Notes: generated from the sequence alone by a model not told the origin. Numbered from the stretch's first letter, positions 51,303 to 60,864 are shown. The stretch: DNA of 64,000 bases from Phycisphaeraceae bacterium (GCA_019636755.1 JAHBWZ010000002.1:310001-374000), one strand, 5' to 3'. Made by a program: numbers and translations.

Positions 51303-52388
51303 TCAGTGCGCGGCGCGGTCGAGCGGCGGCGTCTCCCGCCGACCCGGAGACGATGCGGAGATCCGCGGGAGTGCCGCGCGGTCGAGTCCGAGAAACGCCA
51401 GCGCCGACTCGCCGAGCAGGCGGGCGCGGACCGCGTCATCCAGGCCCGGAAGCGAGCGGATCAGCGCTCCCGGCACGGCCTCGCCGAGCGGAAACGGGTA
51501 GTCGGAACCGAGCGCGACGCGATCCGCGCCGGCAAACCCGATGAGGTACCGCAGCGCCTCGCCGTCGTGCACCAGCGAGTCGTACCAGAATCGCCGGACG
51601 TACCGGCCCGGCGGATGGGGATTCCGGACGGCGCAGAGATCGGGCCGCACCCGGAAGCCGTGCTCGATCCGCCCGAACGACGACGGGAACGCGCCGCCGC
51701 CGTGCGCAAGCCCGACGCGCAGGTCCGGCAGTCGCTCGAGCACGCCCCCGAAGATCAGCGAGCACGCGGCAAGGCTGGTCTCCGCCGGCATGCCGACGAG
51801 CCACGGCAGCCAGAAGCGCGGCATGCGCTCCTGTCCCATCATGTCCCAGGGATGGATGAAGACGGCCGCGCCGAGCGCCTCGGCACGTTCGAACAGCGGA
51901 AAGAGTTCCGGCGCGTCGAGGTTCCAGTGATTGACATGCGATCCGATCTGGATGCCCGGGAAGCCGAGATCACGAACGCAGCGCTCGAGTTCCCGGGCCG
52001 CGAGGTCCGGGTCCTGCATCGGGACCGTCCCGAGTCCGATGAAGCGGTCCGGTGACGCGGCACAGACCTCCGCGATGTGGTCGTTGAGCAGCCGCGCCAC
52101 GTCCAGCGTGTCACGGGGTCGCGCCCAGTACGCGAACATGACCGGCACCGTCGACAGGACCTGCACGTCGACATGCGCGGCGTCGCACTCGGCGCGCCGG
52201 ACATCCGGATCCCAGCAGTTCGCCTGGATCTCGCGGAACACGCGCCCGTCCTGCATCATCCGCGTGCAGCCGGTCCCGCACCGGTGCAGCGAGACCCATC
52301 CGCCGTACCCGAACCGCGCCCTGAGATCCGGCCACGTCGGCGGCAGGATGTGCGTGTGCAGATCGATCGTGAGCGGATGGGTGGTCAT
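51303..52388 (-). CDS. nbaD: 2-amino-3-carboxymuconate-6-semialdehyde decarboxylase
   Basis: A 361-residue amidohydrolase-superfamily metalloenzyme. It removes CO2 from the unstable product of 3-hydroxyanthranilate dioxygenase, steering it away from spontaneous quinolinate formation. The metal motif HTHILP (about residue 11), the central histidine region GSHVNHWNLD, the FIHPWDM segment, and the metal aspartate in GSDYPFPLGE are all present. The length is slightly above the usual 335 because of a C-terminal tail. It heads the leftward kynurenine operon and is followed after 70 bases by kynU. Confidence 0.94.
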   Translation of the reverse strand: MTTHPLTIDLHTHILPPTWPDLRARFGYGGWVSLHRCGTGCTRMMQDGRVFREIQANCWDPDVRRAECDAAHVDVQVLSTVPVMFAYWARPRDTLDVARLLNDHIAEVCAASPDRFIGLGTVPMQDPDLAARELERCVRDLGFPGIQIGSHVNHWNLDAPELFPLFERAEALGAAVFIHPWDMMGQERMPRFWLPWLVGMPAETSLAACSLIFGGVLERLPDLRVGLAHGGGAFPSSFGRIEHGFRVRPDLCAVRNPHPPGRYVRRFWYDSLVHDGEALRYLIGFAGADRVALGSDYPFPLGEAVPGALIRSLPGLDDAVRARLLGESALAFLGLDRAALPRISASSPGRRETPPLDRAAH

Positions 52389-52841
52389 GAGCGGGGCATG
52401 TCAGCGCCGTCCGGCGGCGCCCGGAGGTCACCCCCCCGGACACCGCCCTGGGCACGGATCGCGGCAGGTCTCCGCAGCGCGCGTCCGCCCGGGCGAAAGC
52501 GGGCATGGTACTCCGACAGCACCACGACCGACACGGTGCATGGCCCGGTCCGCCGGCTGTCGAAGTCCTCCGACGGTCTCCTGGCGGTCCGGTTCTCGCG
52601 AGGACGGATCTGCGACGCCCCTGCCGCACGGATGGCGTCGCTGACGCTCGACGCACATCAGTGGACGGGTCGTCGGATCGGCGCCGCGTCCCGACGGGTC
52701 CGCCCGCGCGCTCGACTGCGCGGTCACTGCTCAGCAGCCTGGAGTGCTAGGATGCCCGTGCGTCGCAGCACCTGCGCGGCGCCGTTTTCGGAGTGAGCCG
52801 CTGGCGCGGCCCGCGGACACTCGCCGGGACGGGCGCCCAGG
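52389..52841. other. Divergent intergenic region between kynurenine operon and DUF2325 gene
   Basis: About 450 bases in which I see no convincing gene in any frame. TAGGAT near 52746-52751 may be a -10 element for the rightward gene. The promoter of the kynurenine operon should lie on the left side but no clear element stands out. Confidence 0.4.
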
Positions 52842-54578
52842 ATGACCCCTGCAGACGATGATCGCACGCCTCCGCCCGTCGACGCGCTCACGCGCCTGCT
52901 GACGCGCCTGGCGGACCTTGCAGTGCACGATCCGGACATCCGCGCCGACCTGCGCGACCTGGCGGCCTGGCTGACGGTGATCACCGGCGAAGCGGACCGC
53001 GACGATCGCGGCGCGACCGCAGGCGCGCCGCCGGAGACGGGTCCACGGGCGCTTCCGGAATCCGGACCACCCGGGGATGCGCCGGCCGCCGATGTCCGGA
53101 GGCCGACCGTCGAGCTTCCGCTTCGACTCGGCGGCGTGCAGGTCGAGGTGGCGATTCCCGCGTCGCGCGAAGCACGAAGACTGCGCGGCGAGCTGGAGGC
53201 CGGACGCAACCCGTCGCCGCGCCCCGCCGGGAGCGCGGCTGTCTCCATAGACGACTCCCGGGACGCATCTCCGGGTGCCTGGTGGGATCGTCCCATCGAT
53301 CCGGCGCCGATCGCGCGGCGCGCGCGGATCAAGGCGGATGCATGCCGATGGTGCATCGAGCGTCGGCAGCGCCTGCTCGCGCGCGCCGACTTCGATCGCG
53401 ACATCCGACCGCAGGACGAGGCGATCGCCGCCCGGGCGCGCGGCGAGGCGCCATGCCCGCTCTGGATGCTCGATCCCTGGATCCAGGACCGCTACCCCGC
53501 CGGGACCTGGGACGCGCTCGCCGGCGCATTCGATCTCCTGGCGGAGACGGCGGACCTGGCCGCGGAACGGTGGCCGGAGCCCGTCCCGGCGGCCACCGGG
53601 CGCAGCGCGGCCGCGATCGACCCCGGACTCCCGGCATTCCTGGAGTTTGCCGCCGAGGTCCAGGCGCTGCTGCGAACGCTCGTCGATGATCTTGCCCGCG
53701 ACGCCGACGATGTGCGTGACGATCCGGAGCAGGCCATGTTCTTCGGCTGGCTCCGGCGCATGACAAAGGTCCGCCGCGTCTTCGTCGCGAAGTTCATGAC
53801 CCGCCGTGATCGGGTCGAGGCCGATCGCCTCGGGGCACTCGCCGGGCGCCTGGCCGTGCTGCGGGCGGAGACACCGCCGAAGCCCGCCGGATCGCCGCGC
53901 CGGAAGCAGGTTCTCAACACCCTCCGCTACGAGATGGCGCGGCTCCGCCAGGTCGACGGGGATCGCGACGCCGCGCATCACTGGAACCGGATCGACGCGC
54001 AGCTCGAGATCTGGATTTCCTCCGGACTCCCGGTCACGGATCCGGACCTGCTGTCGGTCGCCGAGTCGCTCCTCACGCACGCCGGCGCATCCGGTCGCCG
54101 CGACACCGCCACCGGGCGCGTGCTGGCGGAGGCGTCCGCGGCGCGCGAGCGGCGCACTGCAGTCGCGGACACGGACGGCGCCGCGGATCAGGAGACCCGC
54201 GCCCGCACCTGGTCGGACGATGTCCTGGCCCTCCGCCCGTCATTGCGCGGCAGGACGGTCGTGATCATCGGCGGCGAGAAGCGCCCCGAGTCGCGCCGAG
54301 CGCTGGAGGAAGCGTTCGAACTCGGCGAACTCCTCTGGGTCGAGATCGGCGACGCCGGGTCGATCGCCCTCATCGAACCGGTCCTGCGCCGCGCCGACGT
54401 GGCGCTCGTGCTGCTGCTCATCCGCTGGTGCAGCCACCACATCACCGAGCAGGCGCCGCGCGTCTGCCGGGAGGCGGGGAAACCCGTCGTCCGCGTCCCC
54501 GCTGGCTACGCCCCCAACGCCGTCGCCCGCGCGATCCGCGACCAGGCGGCGATCCTGCTCGGCGCGGCGGTGGAGTGA
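52842..54578 (+). CDS. Hypothetical protein with C-terminal DUF2325 domain
   Basis: A 578-residue protein of unknown function. The C-terminal 110 residues (from RGRTVVIIGGEKRPESRRALEEAF) form a Rossmann-like DUF2325 domain, recognisable also by ADVALVLLLIRWCSHHITEQAPRVCREAGKPVVRVPAGY. The N-terminal 450 residues are mostly helical, rich in Arg, Asp and Ala, without a known motif except a CxxC (CRWC) near residue 169. No signal or membrane segment is seen, so it is probably cytoplasmic. DUF2325 proteins often accompany nucleic-acid or defence-related genes, but no such neighbours are present here. No function is proposed. Confidence 0.8.
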   Translation: MTPADDDRTPPPVDALTRLLTRLADLAVHDPDIRADLRDLAAWLTVITGEADRDDRGATAGAPPETGPRALPESGPPGDAPAADVRRPTVELPLRLGGVQVEVAIPASREARRLRGELEAGRNPSPRPAGSAAVSIDDSRDASPGAWWDRPIDPAPIARRARIKADACRWCIERRQRLLARADFDRDIRPQDEAIAARARGEAPCPLWMLDPWIQDRYPAGTWDALAGAFDLLAETADLAAERWPEPVPAATGRSAAAIDPGLPAFLEFAAEVQALLRTLVDDLARDADDVRDDPEQAMFFGWLRRMTKVRRVFVAKFMTRRDRVEADRLGALAGRLAVLRAETPPKPAGSPRRKQVLNTLRYEMARLRQVDGDRDAAHHWNRIDAQLEIWISSGLPVTDPDLLSVAESLLTHAGASGRRDTATGRVLAEASAARERRTAVADTDGAADQETRARTWSDDVLALRPSLRGRTVVIIGGEKRPESRRALEEAFELGELLWVEIGDAGSIALIEPVLRRADVALVLLLIRWCSHHITEQAPRVCREAGKPVVRVPAGYAPNAVARAIRDQAAILLGAAVE

Positions 54579-54634
54579 TCCGGCGCCGTCCCGGGCGCGA
54601 CCGTCGTCCGCCAGGAGCACCCGCGCAATGACAG

Positions 54635-54662
54635 CCGCACCGAGGGGAAGCCCACGGTGCGG
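54635..54662. terminator. Possible bidirectional hairpin in convergent gap
   Basis: CCGCACCG (54635-54642) pairs with CGGTGCGG (54655-54662) around a 12-base loop between two convergent genes. A terminator function is plausible from position only. Confidence 0.3.
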
Positions 54663-54823
54663 TGCCGGAGGAGAGGAAGGAGGAAGCGTCCGTTCTCCGT
54701 CGGTCGCCCCTGCGGTCCCACGGGCAGATCCAACGGATGACACACGTACGCCCGGCCGGCGCGGCGGTTCGCGCGGTTCACCACGATTCCGCTCGATCCG
54801 CGTCTGCCGCCGTCGGGACGCGT

Positions 54824-56731
54824 TCAGCCCCAGAATGTCCGCAGCCACAGCGACAGGTTGATCACCGGCCACGCGAACCGCCACGCGTGTGCATGGTTCG
54901 TCCGGACGAGTTCCCGGACCTGCGGCGTCAGGATCTCGACCGCCGGTCCCGAGTCGACCGCATCCGCAAGCGGCGCCATCCACGCCGCGAACGGGATCGG
55001 GAAGCTCGCCTTCGGGCGACCGAGAATCGCGCCGGGGACGTCGTGCCGGAAGGCCTCGCGCAGCACGCGCTTTCCGACCAGGGACTGCACCCGCGCCTCG
55101 AGCAGCGCCGTCGTCATCGCGCCGGACGCGACCTGGTGAGCCCCGGCGCGCGGTCCCGACTCCGCCGCGCCGAAGAGCATGTGGGCGGGGAGCGCCGCCG
55201 CGCACGCGGCCACCGCGCCGTCCGCGAACGGCGTCCGTCCTTCGACCGAAGCGAGCATCGTCGCCGAGTCCAGCCGCGCGAGCAGGCCCGGAAGCGTGAA
55301 CGCCCGCTGCACGCGCAGGTAGGTTTCCATCCGGCCGGGATCACCCGCATCCTCGAACGCGCCGGCAGCCCACGCATCGAGATGCGCGTCGGAGTCTCCC
55401 GCCCGGGCGACGTCCGGCCGCAGGACGCCCGCCTTCTCATCGCGGGAGATCCAGGAGACGAGGTCGATCAGCGCGCCCGCCGCGCGATCACGCGAGATGG
55501 CGCCGGGCGGCGCGCTGTCGAGAAGCCCGGCCCACGCGGTCTGCGGCGTCGTGTAGCCGGCGAAGAACTCATCGGCCCCTTCGCCGCTGAGCAGGACGGT
55601 GGCGTGCGGTGCAAGCGCGGAGGCGACGTGGTAGATCGCGGTCTCGTTCGGCGTCCCGAGCGGGACGCCGAGTTCGGAGACCATCCACGGCCACACCTCG
55701 GCGAAGCGCGCGGCACTGATCGGGACCGCGGTGTGACTGGTGCCGATCGCGGCGGCGGCGACCGCGGCCCATGCAAGGTCGCTGTCTTCTTCCGCACGGC
55801 ATCCGGCCGCCGGAAGCGTCCCGTCACCGGTGACCCAGGTGGACAGTCCCGGATGCAGGCGGCCCGCGCAGGCCGCGACGATCGTGCTGTCGAGACCGCC
55901 GGAGAGCAGCGCCGCAAGCGGGCGATCCGAGACCAGGTGGGCCGCGACCGATCCCGACACGACCGAGCGCACCGTGGAGGCCGCAGACTCGAACGCGCCC
56001 GCCCCCGCGCCGGCCGCGGGCTCGCGATACCACTGTCGGCATTCCGGTCCCGGCGCAGCGCTGCGCAGGTCGAACTGGACGACTTCACCCGGCCGCACGG
56101 TCCGGATGTCGGCAAAGAGCGTCCGGTCGCCCAGCGTCGTGCGGATGGTGGTGAGATAGGCGCTGACGACCGCCCAGTCGGGCTCGATCCGCACGAGCGG
56201 ATGATCGAGCAGGGCGACCGGTTCGCTTCCGAAGACGATTTCGAATCCGTCGCCCGCCGGTACCACTGCGTAGAACAGCGGCTTCATGCCGAACGGATCG
56301 CGCGCCAGGAGCAGGCGCTGGCGGCGCCGATCGAACGCTGCGATCGCGAACATGCCGCGGAACCGGCTGAGCGCGTCGGCGCCGTACACGGCAAGCGCCC
56401 GACCCACGAGTTCCGTGTCGCAGGCGGTCTGCGGATGCCATCCGTCACCGGCCAGATCCCGGCGCAGCGCCTCCGTGTCATAGAGTTCGCCGTTGTAGGC
56501 GACCACGAGCGCAGTGTCGCCGTCCGGGGCCGCCACCTCGAACGGCTGCACGATCCGACCCGGATCGCGGATCGCCAGGAGGCGATGTCCGATCGCCACG
56601 TGCGGCTCGCCGTAGAGGCCGCATCCATCCGGGCCGCGATGGAGCAGACGATCGCGCATCCGCCGGACGACGGCATCCGTGGCCGCGCGGAGACGACCGT
56701 GAGTTGTGGCGACGCCGACGATTCCGCACAT
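54824..56731 (-). CDS. asnB: Asparagine synthetase, glutamine-hydrolysing
   Basis: A 635-residue two-domain amidotransferase. Processing of the initiator Met exposes the nucleophile C2 (MCGIVG); RGPDGCGLY and YNGELYD complete the glutaminase site. The synthetase half has the pyrophosphate loop LLSGGLDST and SGEGADEFFAGY. ATG 56731 is fixed by the need for the N-terminal cysteine. The enzyme makes asparagine from aspartate, ATP and glutamine, although the family also contains enzymes that amidate other carboxylates. No operon partner is evident. Confidence 0.93.
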   Translation of the reverse strand: MCGIVGVATTHGRLRAATDAVVRRMRDRLLHRGPDGCGLYGEPHVAIGHRLLAIRDPGRIVQPFEVAAPDGDTALVVAYNGELYDTEALRRDLAGDGWHPQTACDTELVGRALAVYGADALSRFRGMFAIAAFDRRRQRLLLARDPFGMKPLFYAVVPAGDGFEIVFGSEPVALLDHPLVRIEPDWAVVSAYLTTIRTTLGDRTLFADIRTVRPGEVVQFDLRSAAPGPECRQWYREPAAGAGAGAFESAASTVRSVVSGSVAAHLVSDRPLAALLSGGLDSTIVAACAGRLHPGLSTWVTGDGTLPAAGCRAEEDSDLAWAAVAAAAIGTSHTAVPISAARFAEVWPWMVSELGVPLGTPNETAIYHVASALAPHATVLLSGEGADEFFAGYTTPQTAWAGLLDSAPPGAISRDRAAGALIDLVSWISRDEKAGVLRPDVARAGDSDAHLDAWAAGAFEDAGDPGRMETYLRVQRAFTLPGLLARLDSATMLASVEGRTPFADGAVAACAAALPAHMLFGAAESGPRAGAHQVASGAMTTALLEARVQSLVGKRVLREAFRHDVPGAILGRPKASFPIPFAAWMAPLADAVDSGPAVEILTPQVRELVRTNHAHAWRFAWPVINLSLWLRTFWG

Positions 56732-56920
56732 GGTCCGCTCACCGATCCGGCGGGCAGGACGCCGCCGACCGCGGTCCATCGGCCGTTTGTGCGGGTCATT
56801 CCAGTCGGGCGGACCGGTTCTTCCCGGGCCGCGCCGGCGCCGGGCATTCGCCGCAGGGTCCGGAAACCATCGATCGGCACCTCGGTGCGGCCCGAGGACT
56901 CCCGTGCGGCCGCGCCGCGG

Positions 56921-57367
56921 TCACCCGGGGCCCATCGCGCAGGCCACGAGCAGGTAGAGCGCCAGGGCCGAGCGGAGGGACCAGAGCACGGTGCGGAGCC
57001 AGTTCGTCCGGACGAGCCGGTCGATCGTCCGATCGCACCGGCCGGTGAGAAGGCGATCGTGGCAGGGGACCTGGACCAGGAACGTCGAGAGCCAGATCCC
57101 GGCCAGGAGGCCGAGGCCGCCCGCGGCGAGCGGCTTCGGGATGTCCGGCATGAACAGGAGCAGCGCCGCACAGCCCGCTTCGACGAGCATCATCGGCGTG
57201 ACGATGAGGGAGATCCGCTGCTGGTGCGCCCGTTCGAAGCGCGGAAAGCGGCCATCCTCGACGTACCGCATCAGCGGGTAGTGCACGAGCTGGATGACCC
57301 AGACGACCGCCGTCATGAAGAGCGTCGCGCCGGCATGGACGAGCAGCAGGGCGGTGGTTGCTTCCAT
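56921..57367 (-). CDS. Small four-helix membrane protein, uncharacterised
   Basis: A 148-residue protein with four hydrophobic helices. Conserved-looking polar features are VHYPLMRYV in the first loop, the ERAHQQRIS stretch, QVPCHDRLLTG in the middle, and RLVRTNWLRTVLWSLRS before the last helix. This pattern recurs in small uncharacterised bacterial membrane proteins; no function is known to me. It lies between the asparagine synthetase and the FGE-like gene and is probably transcribed alone. Confidence 0.8.
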   Translation of the reverse strand: MEATTALLLVHAGATLFMTAVVWVIQLVHYPLMRYVEDGRFPRFERAHQQRISLIVTPMMLVEAGCAALLLFMPDIPKPLAAGGLGLLAGIWLSTFLVQVPCHDRLLTGRCDRTIDRLVRTNWLRTVLWSLRSALALYLLVACAMGPG

Positions 57368-57562
57368 CGCAGTGAGTCCTGTCTCCTGGGCCGTGCCGGC
57401 GCGCTGAGGCCGGCGCGGCGGCAGCCCGGCATTCTGACACCAGGGGATCTTCCTCCGCGGGGACGGGGAAGGGAACGGGGCGGATCCCCCGGTGCATCGC
57501 CTCGCACCGGCGACCGCGCCGTCCGCGCGGCGCGAGGCGCCCGGGGCACCCTATGCACCTCG

Positions 57563-57568
57563 TACACT
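57563..57568 (+). promoter_or_regulatory. Candidate -10 element TACACT
   Basis: The hexamer ends nine bases before the ATG at 57578 and no Shine-Dalgarno sequence intervenes. A very short leader is possible. Confidence 0.3.
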
Positions 57569-57577
57569 TCGCCCCGG

Positions 57578-58843
57578 ATGACCCGCGCGTTTCTCCTGCC
57601 GATCGGGTACGACCTGCATTGGCGGTGGACTCGGCCCCGGAACAGCGCGGCCGGGACCATCGTCACCTGCGTCGCGTCGATCGCGCTGCTGGCGGCGCCC
57701 GGATGCTCCGGCAACCACGACGGGACGGACGCGGCACCGCCGACCAGTTCCGCGCCGCACCGGGCGGAGGTGGCGCCCCCGGGCGCCGCCCCGGCCGGCA
57801 CCGTGCGCCCCGCGCCGGACCTGGCGCCGCCGGCCCCGACGCCGTCTCCGTCCGCGCGCGAACGCCGTGCGGCCGCAGGGTCGCCGGACGTCGAGCGCAA
57901 CGCCATCGGCATGGCGTTCGTCCGGGTTTCCGCCGGGTCATACGTCATCGGCTCGCCCGAGCGCGAAGCCGGCCGCCGACCGAACGAGGGACCGCGGCGC
58001 GAGGTCACCGTGTCCCGCCCGTTCCTGATGGGCGTCTTCGAAGTCACCAACGCGGAGTTCGCCCGGTTCATCGAGGCCACCGGACATCGCACCGAGGCTG
58101 AACTCGATCCCGGCGGTGGTTTCGGATTCGATTTCGCCACCGGCGACGTGGCGCGCAGCGCCGCGTTCAACTGGCGCACACCCGGGTTCCCCGGCTTCGA
58201 TCCGGGGCCGGAACACCCGGTCGTGATGGTGTCGTGGCGGGACGCGAAAGCATTCTGCGCCTGGCTCTCCGTGATCGACGGGCGACGGCACCGGCTTCCC
58301 ACCGAGGCGGAGTGGGAATACGCGGCGCGCGGCGGTACCACGTCCGCGTGGTGGACGGGCCCTGACGCGGACGACCTGCGCCACGGCGCGAACATCGCGG
58401 ATCGCTCGCTCGCCGTCGCGGTCCCGGCGTTCGCCGCGCGAACCGAGGCCTGGAGTGACGGCTACCCGTTCCTGGCGCCGGTCGGGTCGTTCGCGCCGAA
58501 CCCGTTCGGACTGTACGACATGCACGGCAACGCCTGGGAGTGGTGCGAGGACCTGCACCTGGACGACGCCTACGCCCGGTTCGATCCGATCGATCCGCGG
58601 ACGACCGGCGACGGACCGTTCCGCGTGATCCGCGGCGGCGGCTGGCTCGACCCTGCCCGTCGGAACCGCAGCGCGCAGCGGATCTACTTCGATCCGACCT
58701 TCCGCGCCTGCCTGCTCAGCGGGTTCCGCGTGGTCATGGAACCCGGCCCGACCGGCGTCGACGACGAGGGCGTGGACCGGGCGGTCACGCCGCCGTCTCC
58801 ATTCGCGCCCACACCCGCTGCGCCTGCGCCGGACGGACGATGA
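57578..58843 (+). CDS. FGE/SUMF1-like lipoprotein without the catalytic cysteine pair
   Basis: A 421-residue exported protein with a lipobox (AAPGC near residue 43), a proline-rich spacer, and an FGE-sulfatase domain from about residue 108 to 390. The fold is clear from FVRVSAGSYVIGSP, MGVFEVTNAEFARFIEATGH, RLPTEAEWEYAARGG, LYDMHGNAWEWCED and RVIRGGGWLD. Formylglycine-generating enzymes need two cysteines shortly after RGGSY; here those positions are not cysteine, so sulfatase activation is unlikely and a binding or structural role is more probable. The 3' end overlaps the convergent transporter gene by 59 bases. Confidence 0.88.
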   Translation: MTRAFLLPIGYDLHWRWTRPRNSAAGTIVTCVASIALLAAPGCSGNHDGTDAAPPTSSAPHRAEVAPPGAAPAGTVRPAPDLAPPAPTPSPSARERRAAAGSPDVERNAIGMAFVRVSAGSYVIGSPEREAGRRPNEGPRREVTVSRPFLMGVFEVTNAEFARFIEATGHRTEAELDPGGGFGFDFATGDVARSAAFNWRTPGFPGFDPGPEHPVVMVSWRDAKAFCAWLSVIDGRRHRLPTEAEWEYAARGGTTSAWWTGPDADDLRHGANIADRSLAVAVPAFAARTEAWSDGYPFLAPVGSFAPNPFGLYDMHGNAWEWCEDLHLDDAYARFDPIDPRTTGDGPFRVIRGGGWLDPARRNRSAQRIYFDPTFRACLLSGFRVVMEPGPTGVDDEGVDRAVTPPSPFAPTPAAPAPDGR

Positions 58844-60143
58844 CCAGCAGCGCCACCGGCACCACCTGGACCCCGGCTGCGGCGAGATAGAGCGCGGACG
58901 CGTCGAACCGCGGCTCCAGGACACCGGCCGCCAGGTACCCGAGCGTCGTCGAGACGTTGAGCAGCGCCATGTACCCGGTGAACTGCGTCGCGGCGATGCG
59001 CCGCCACGAGATCGACATGAACAGCGCAAAGAGCGAGACGCTGAACATCCCGCCCAGCAGCGCGACGCCGAGCATCATCGTGATCGCCCACGCGCGGCAG
59101 ACCCACCACGGCTCCGTGAGGCCGAAGGCTGCCCAGCCCACGGCAAGTCCGGCGCCGGCCAGCGCCGCCAGTCGGCGCGGTCCGACGATGTCCGCCAGGA
59201 AGCCGCCGCCGATGGCGCCGGCGAAGCCCATCAGCAGCGCCGGTCCGCCGGTCCATGCCGCGTAGTCCTGCGGATCCCAGCCCAGTCGCTGCACGAAGAG
59301 CACGTTTCCGAACGCGCTGAGGATCCCGTTGGACGCCGTCGCGGTGACCGCCACGAGCATGCCGGCCACCGCGGCCGGCACGGTGAACAGCCGCCCCAGG
59401 TTCATGAACAGCGTGCGCATGCTGTCCTGCCGCACCGCGTCGCCGGGCGGGGGCGGCGTCGCGGCCGCACCCGGACGGCGTGCCAGGCGCGGCAGCAGCC
59501 GGTCGCCCGCGCGCTCGCGCAGCAGCAGCGGCAGGAGCGAGATGAGCAGCAGGATCCCGATCTGGACGCCGAACGCCGCGCTGAGTCCGGCACGACCGAT
59601 GACGTATCCCAGGCCCGCGCCGCCGATGACCCCGCCCAGGTACTTGCTGGCGTACATGATGCCGTTCGCCCGCCCGCGATCCCGCGACTCCAGCAGGTCG
59701 ACCGCCATCGCGTCGACCGCGACATCCTGGAGCGCGTTGAACGCGTTGTGCAGGAACACGAGCGCCCCGATCAGGCGGAGGTGCTCATGCGGCGCCGGAA
59801 CCAGCGCCATCGCGGCGATGGTCAGCACCATGAGTGACTGCGCCAGGAGGATCCACGGGCGACGGCGCCCGGTCGACGCCCGCCCGAATCGATCGACGAG
59901 CGGACCCCAGACCCACTTGAACGACCAGGGCAGCGTGCTCAGCGCCAGCGCTTCGCCGATCTCCTGCGTGCTGCGGCCCTGGTCGGCCAGCCAGGCCGCG
60001 AACGCGATCGTCACGAAGCCCCAGGGCACGCCCTGCGCCACGTAGAGCGCCGAGAGCGTGAAGAGCCGCAGTCCGGATCGGGCCTCGAGGCTCGGCAGGC
60101 GCGCGGCCGCCCGGTGATCCGGATCGATCGGTGCCGCGGTCAC
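58785..60143 (-). CDS. MFS transporter, AmpG-like
   Basis: A 452-residue membrane protein with 12 helices. The N-terminal LYVAQGVPWGFVTIAFAAWLADQG and LPWSFKWVWGPLVDRF, and QDVAVDAMAVDLL in the middle, match the AmpG/acetyl-CoA-transporter branch of the major facilitator superfamily. AmpG imports muropeptides for cell-wall recycling, but this branch is broad and the substrate is not fixed. A GTG start at 60143 is used. Its last 59 bases overlap the convergent FGE-like gene. Confidence 0.85.
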   Translation of the reverse strand: MTAAPIDPDHRAAARLPSLEARSGLRLFTLSALYVAQGVPWGFVTIAFAAWLADQGRSTQEIGEALALSTLPWSFKWVWGPLVDRFGRASTGRRRPWILLAQSLMVLTIAAMALVPAPHEHLRLIGALVFLHNAFNALQDVAVDAMAVDLLESRDRGRANGIMYASKYLGGVIGGAGLGYVIGRAGLSAAFGVQIGILLLISLLPLLLRERAGDRLLPRLARRPGAAATPPPPGDAVRQDSMRTLFMNLGRLFTVPAAVAGMLVAVTATASNGILSAFGNVLFVQRLGWDPQDYAAWTGGPALLMGFAGAIGGGFLADIVGPRRLAALAGAGLAVGWAAFGLTEPWWVCRAWAITMMLGVALLGGMFSVSLFALFMSISWRRIAATQFTGYMALLNVSTTLGYLAAGVLEPRFDASALYLAAAGVQVVPVALLVIVRPAQAQRVWARMETAA

Positions 60144-60269
60144 GGGACGCTTCCGCGCCGCTCCGCGGCGCGCTCCCGTGGGCTGCCGTGGTCGGCGCGG
60201 CTACCCTCTCGGCCCTGCGCACCGCTTCCCCGCGTCCGGCCCACCCCCGGGGCCTCCGCCCTCCACGCC

Positions 60270-60836
60270 ATGGACTGGTACATCCCCATCCTGATCGCCC
60301 TCGCCCGCGTCTGCGATGTCTCGATCGGCACGGTCCGGATGATCCTGATCATCTCCGGCAAGCGCTGGATCGCGGCGGTGCTGGGGTTCTTCGAAGTGAT
60401 CATCTGGGCTCTCGCCGTGGGGGGTGTCGTCAGGTACCTCTCGCACCCGCTTGCGCTCGTCGCCTACGGCGCGGGCTTCGCGATGGGGACGCTCCTGGGC
60501 ATGGCCATCGAGGATCGGCTCGCCCTCGGCTACCGCACGGTGCGCGTCATCAATGCGGATCGCGACCACCGGGTCACCGAGGCGTTCCACGCCGCCGGGA
60601 TGCGCGCCACGCGCGTCGACGGCGTCGGACGTTCCGGCCCGGTCGAGGTCGCGTTCCTCACCGTCCGGCGCCGGGACCTCAAGTCGACGCTGGCCGGCGT
60701 GCAGCGCCTCGCGCCCAACGCATTCGTCACCGTGGAGCGCGCCGACCGGGCATCCGGCGTCGACTTCCCGCCGCGCGATCCGTCGTTCATCCGCCGCATC
60801 TGGTCGAAGCGCCGCCATCCGCTCGTGCGGAAGTGA
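60270..60836 (+). CDS. UPF0316-type membrane protein (DUF5698 + DUF2179)
   Basis: A 188-residue protein. Three N-terminal helices contain the family signature ARVCDVSIGTVRMILIISGKRWIAAVLGFFEVIIW, and GAGFAMGTLLGMAIEDRLALG follows. The C-terminal DUF2179 domain (about 90-170) is soluble and is a predicted ligand-binding domain. The function is unknown in the family. The ATG at 60270 gives the normal N terminus. It is divergent from the transporter and convergent with the dioxygenase gene. Confidence 0.9.
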   Translation: MDWYIPILIALARVCDVSIGTVRMILIISGKRWIAAVLGFFEVIIWALAVGGVVRYLSHPLALVAYGAGFAMGTLLGMAIEDRLALGYRTVRVINADRDHRVTEAFHAAGMRATRVDGVGRSGPVEVAFLTVRRRDLKSTLAGVQRLAPNAFVTVERADRASGVDFPPRDPSFIRRIWSKRRHPLVRK

Positions 60837-60864
60837 CGCGCAGCGCGGCGGAACCGGCCGTCGA

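Noticed and set aside
52500-52800. Short open frames between the decarboxylase and the DUF2325 gene
   Set aside because: No start with a ribosome site, no recognisable motif, and composition like other shadow frames.
54662-57577. A very long plus-strand open frame covering the asparagine synthetase and neighbouring genes
   Set aside because: It is the reverse shadow of genes on the other strand; only its last part (57578-58843) has a start, lipobox and recognisable domain.
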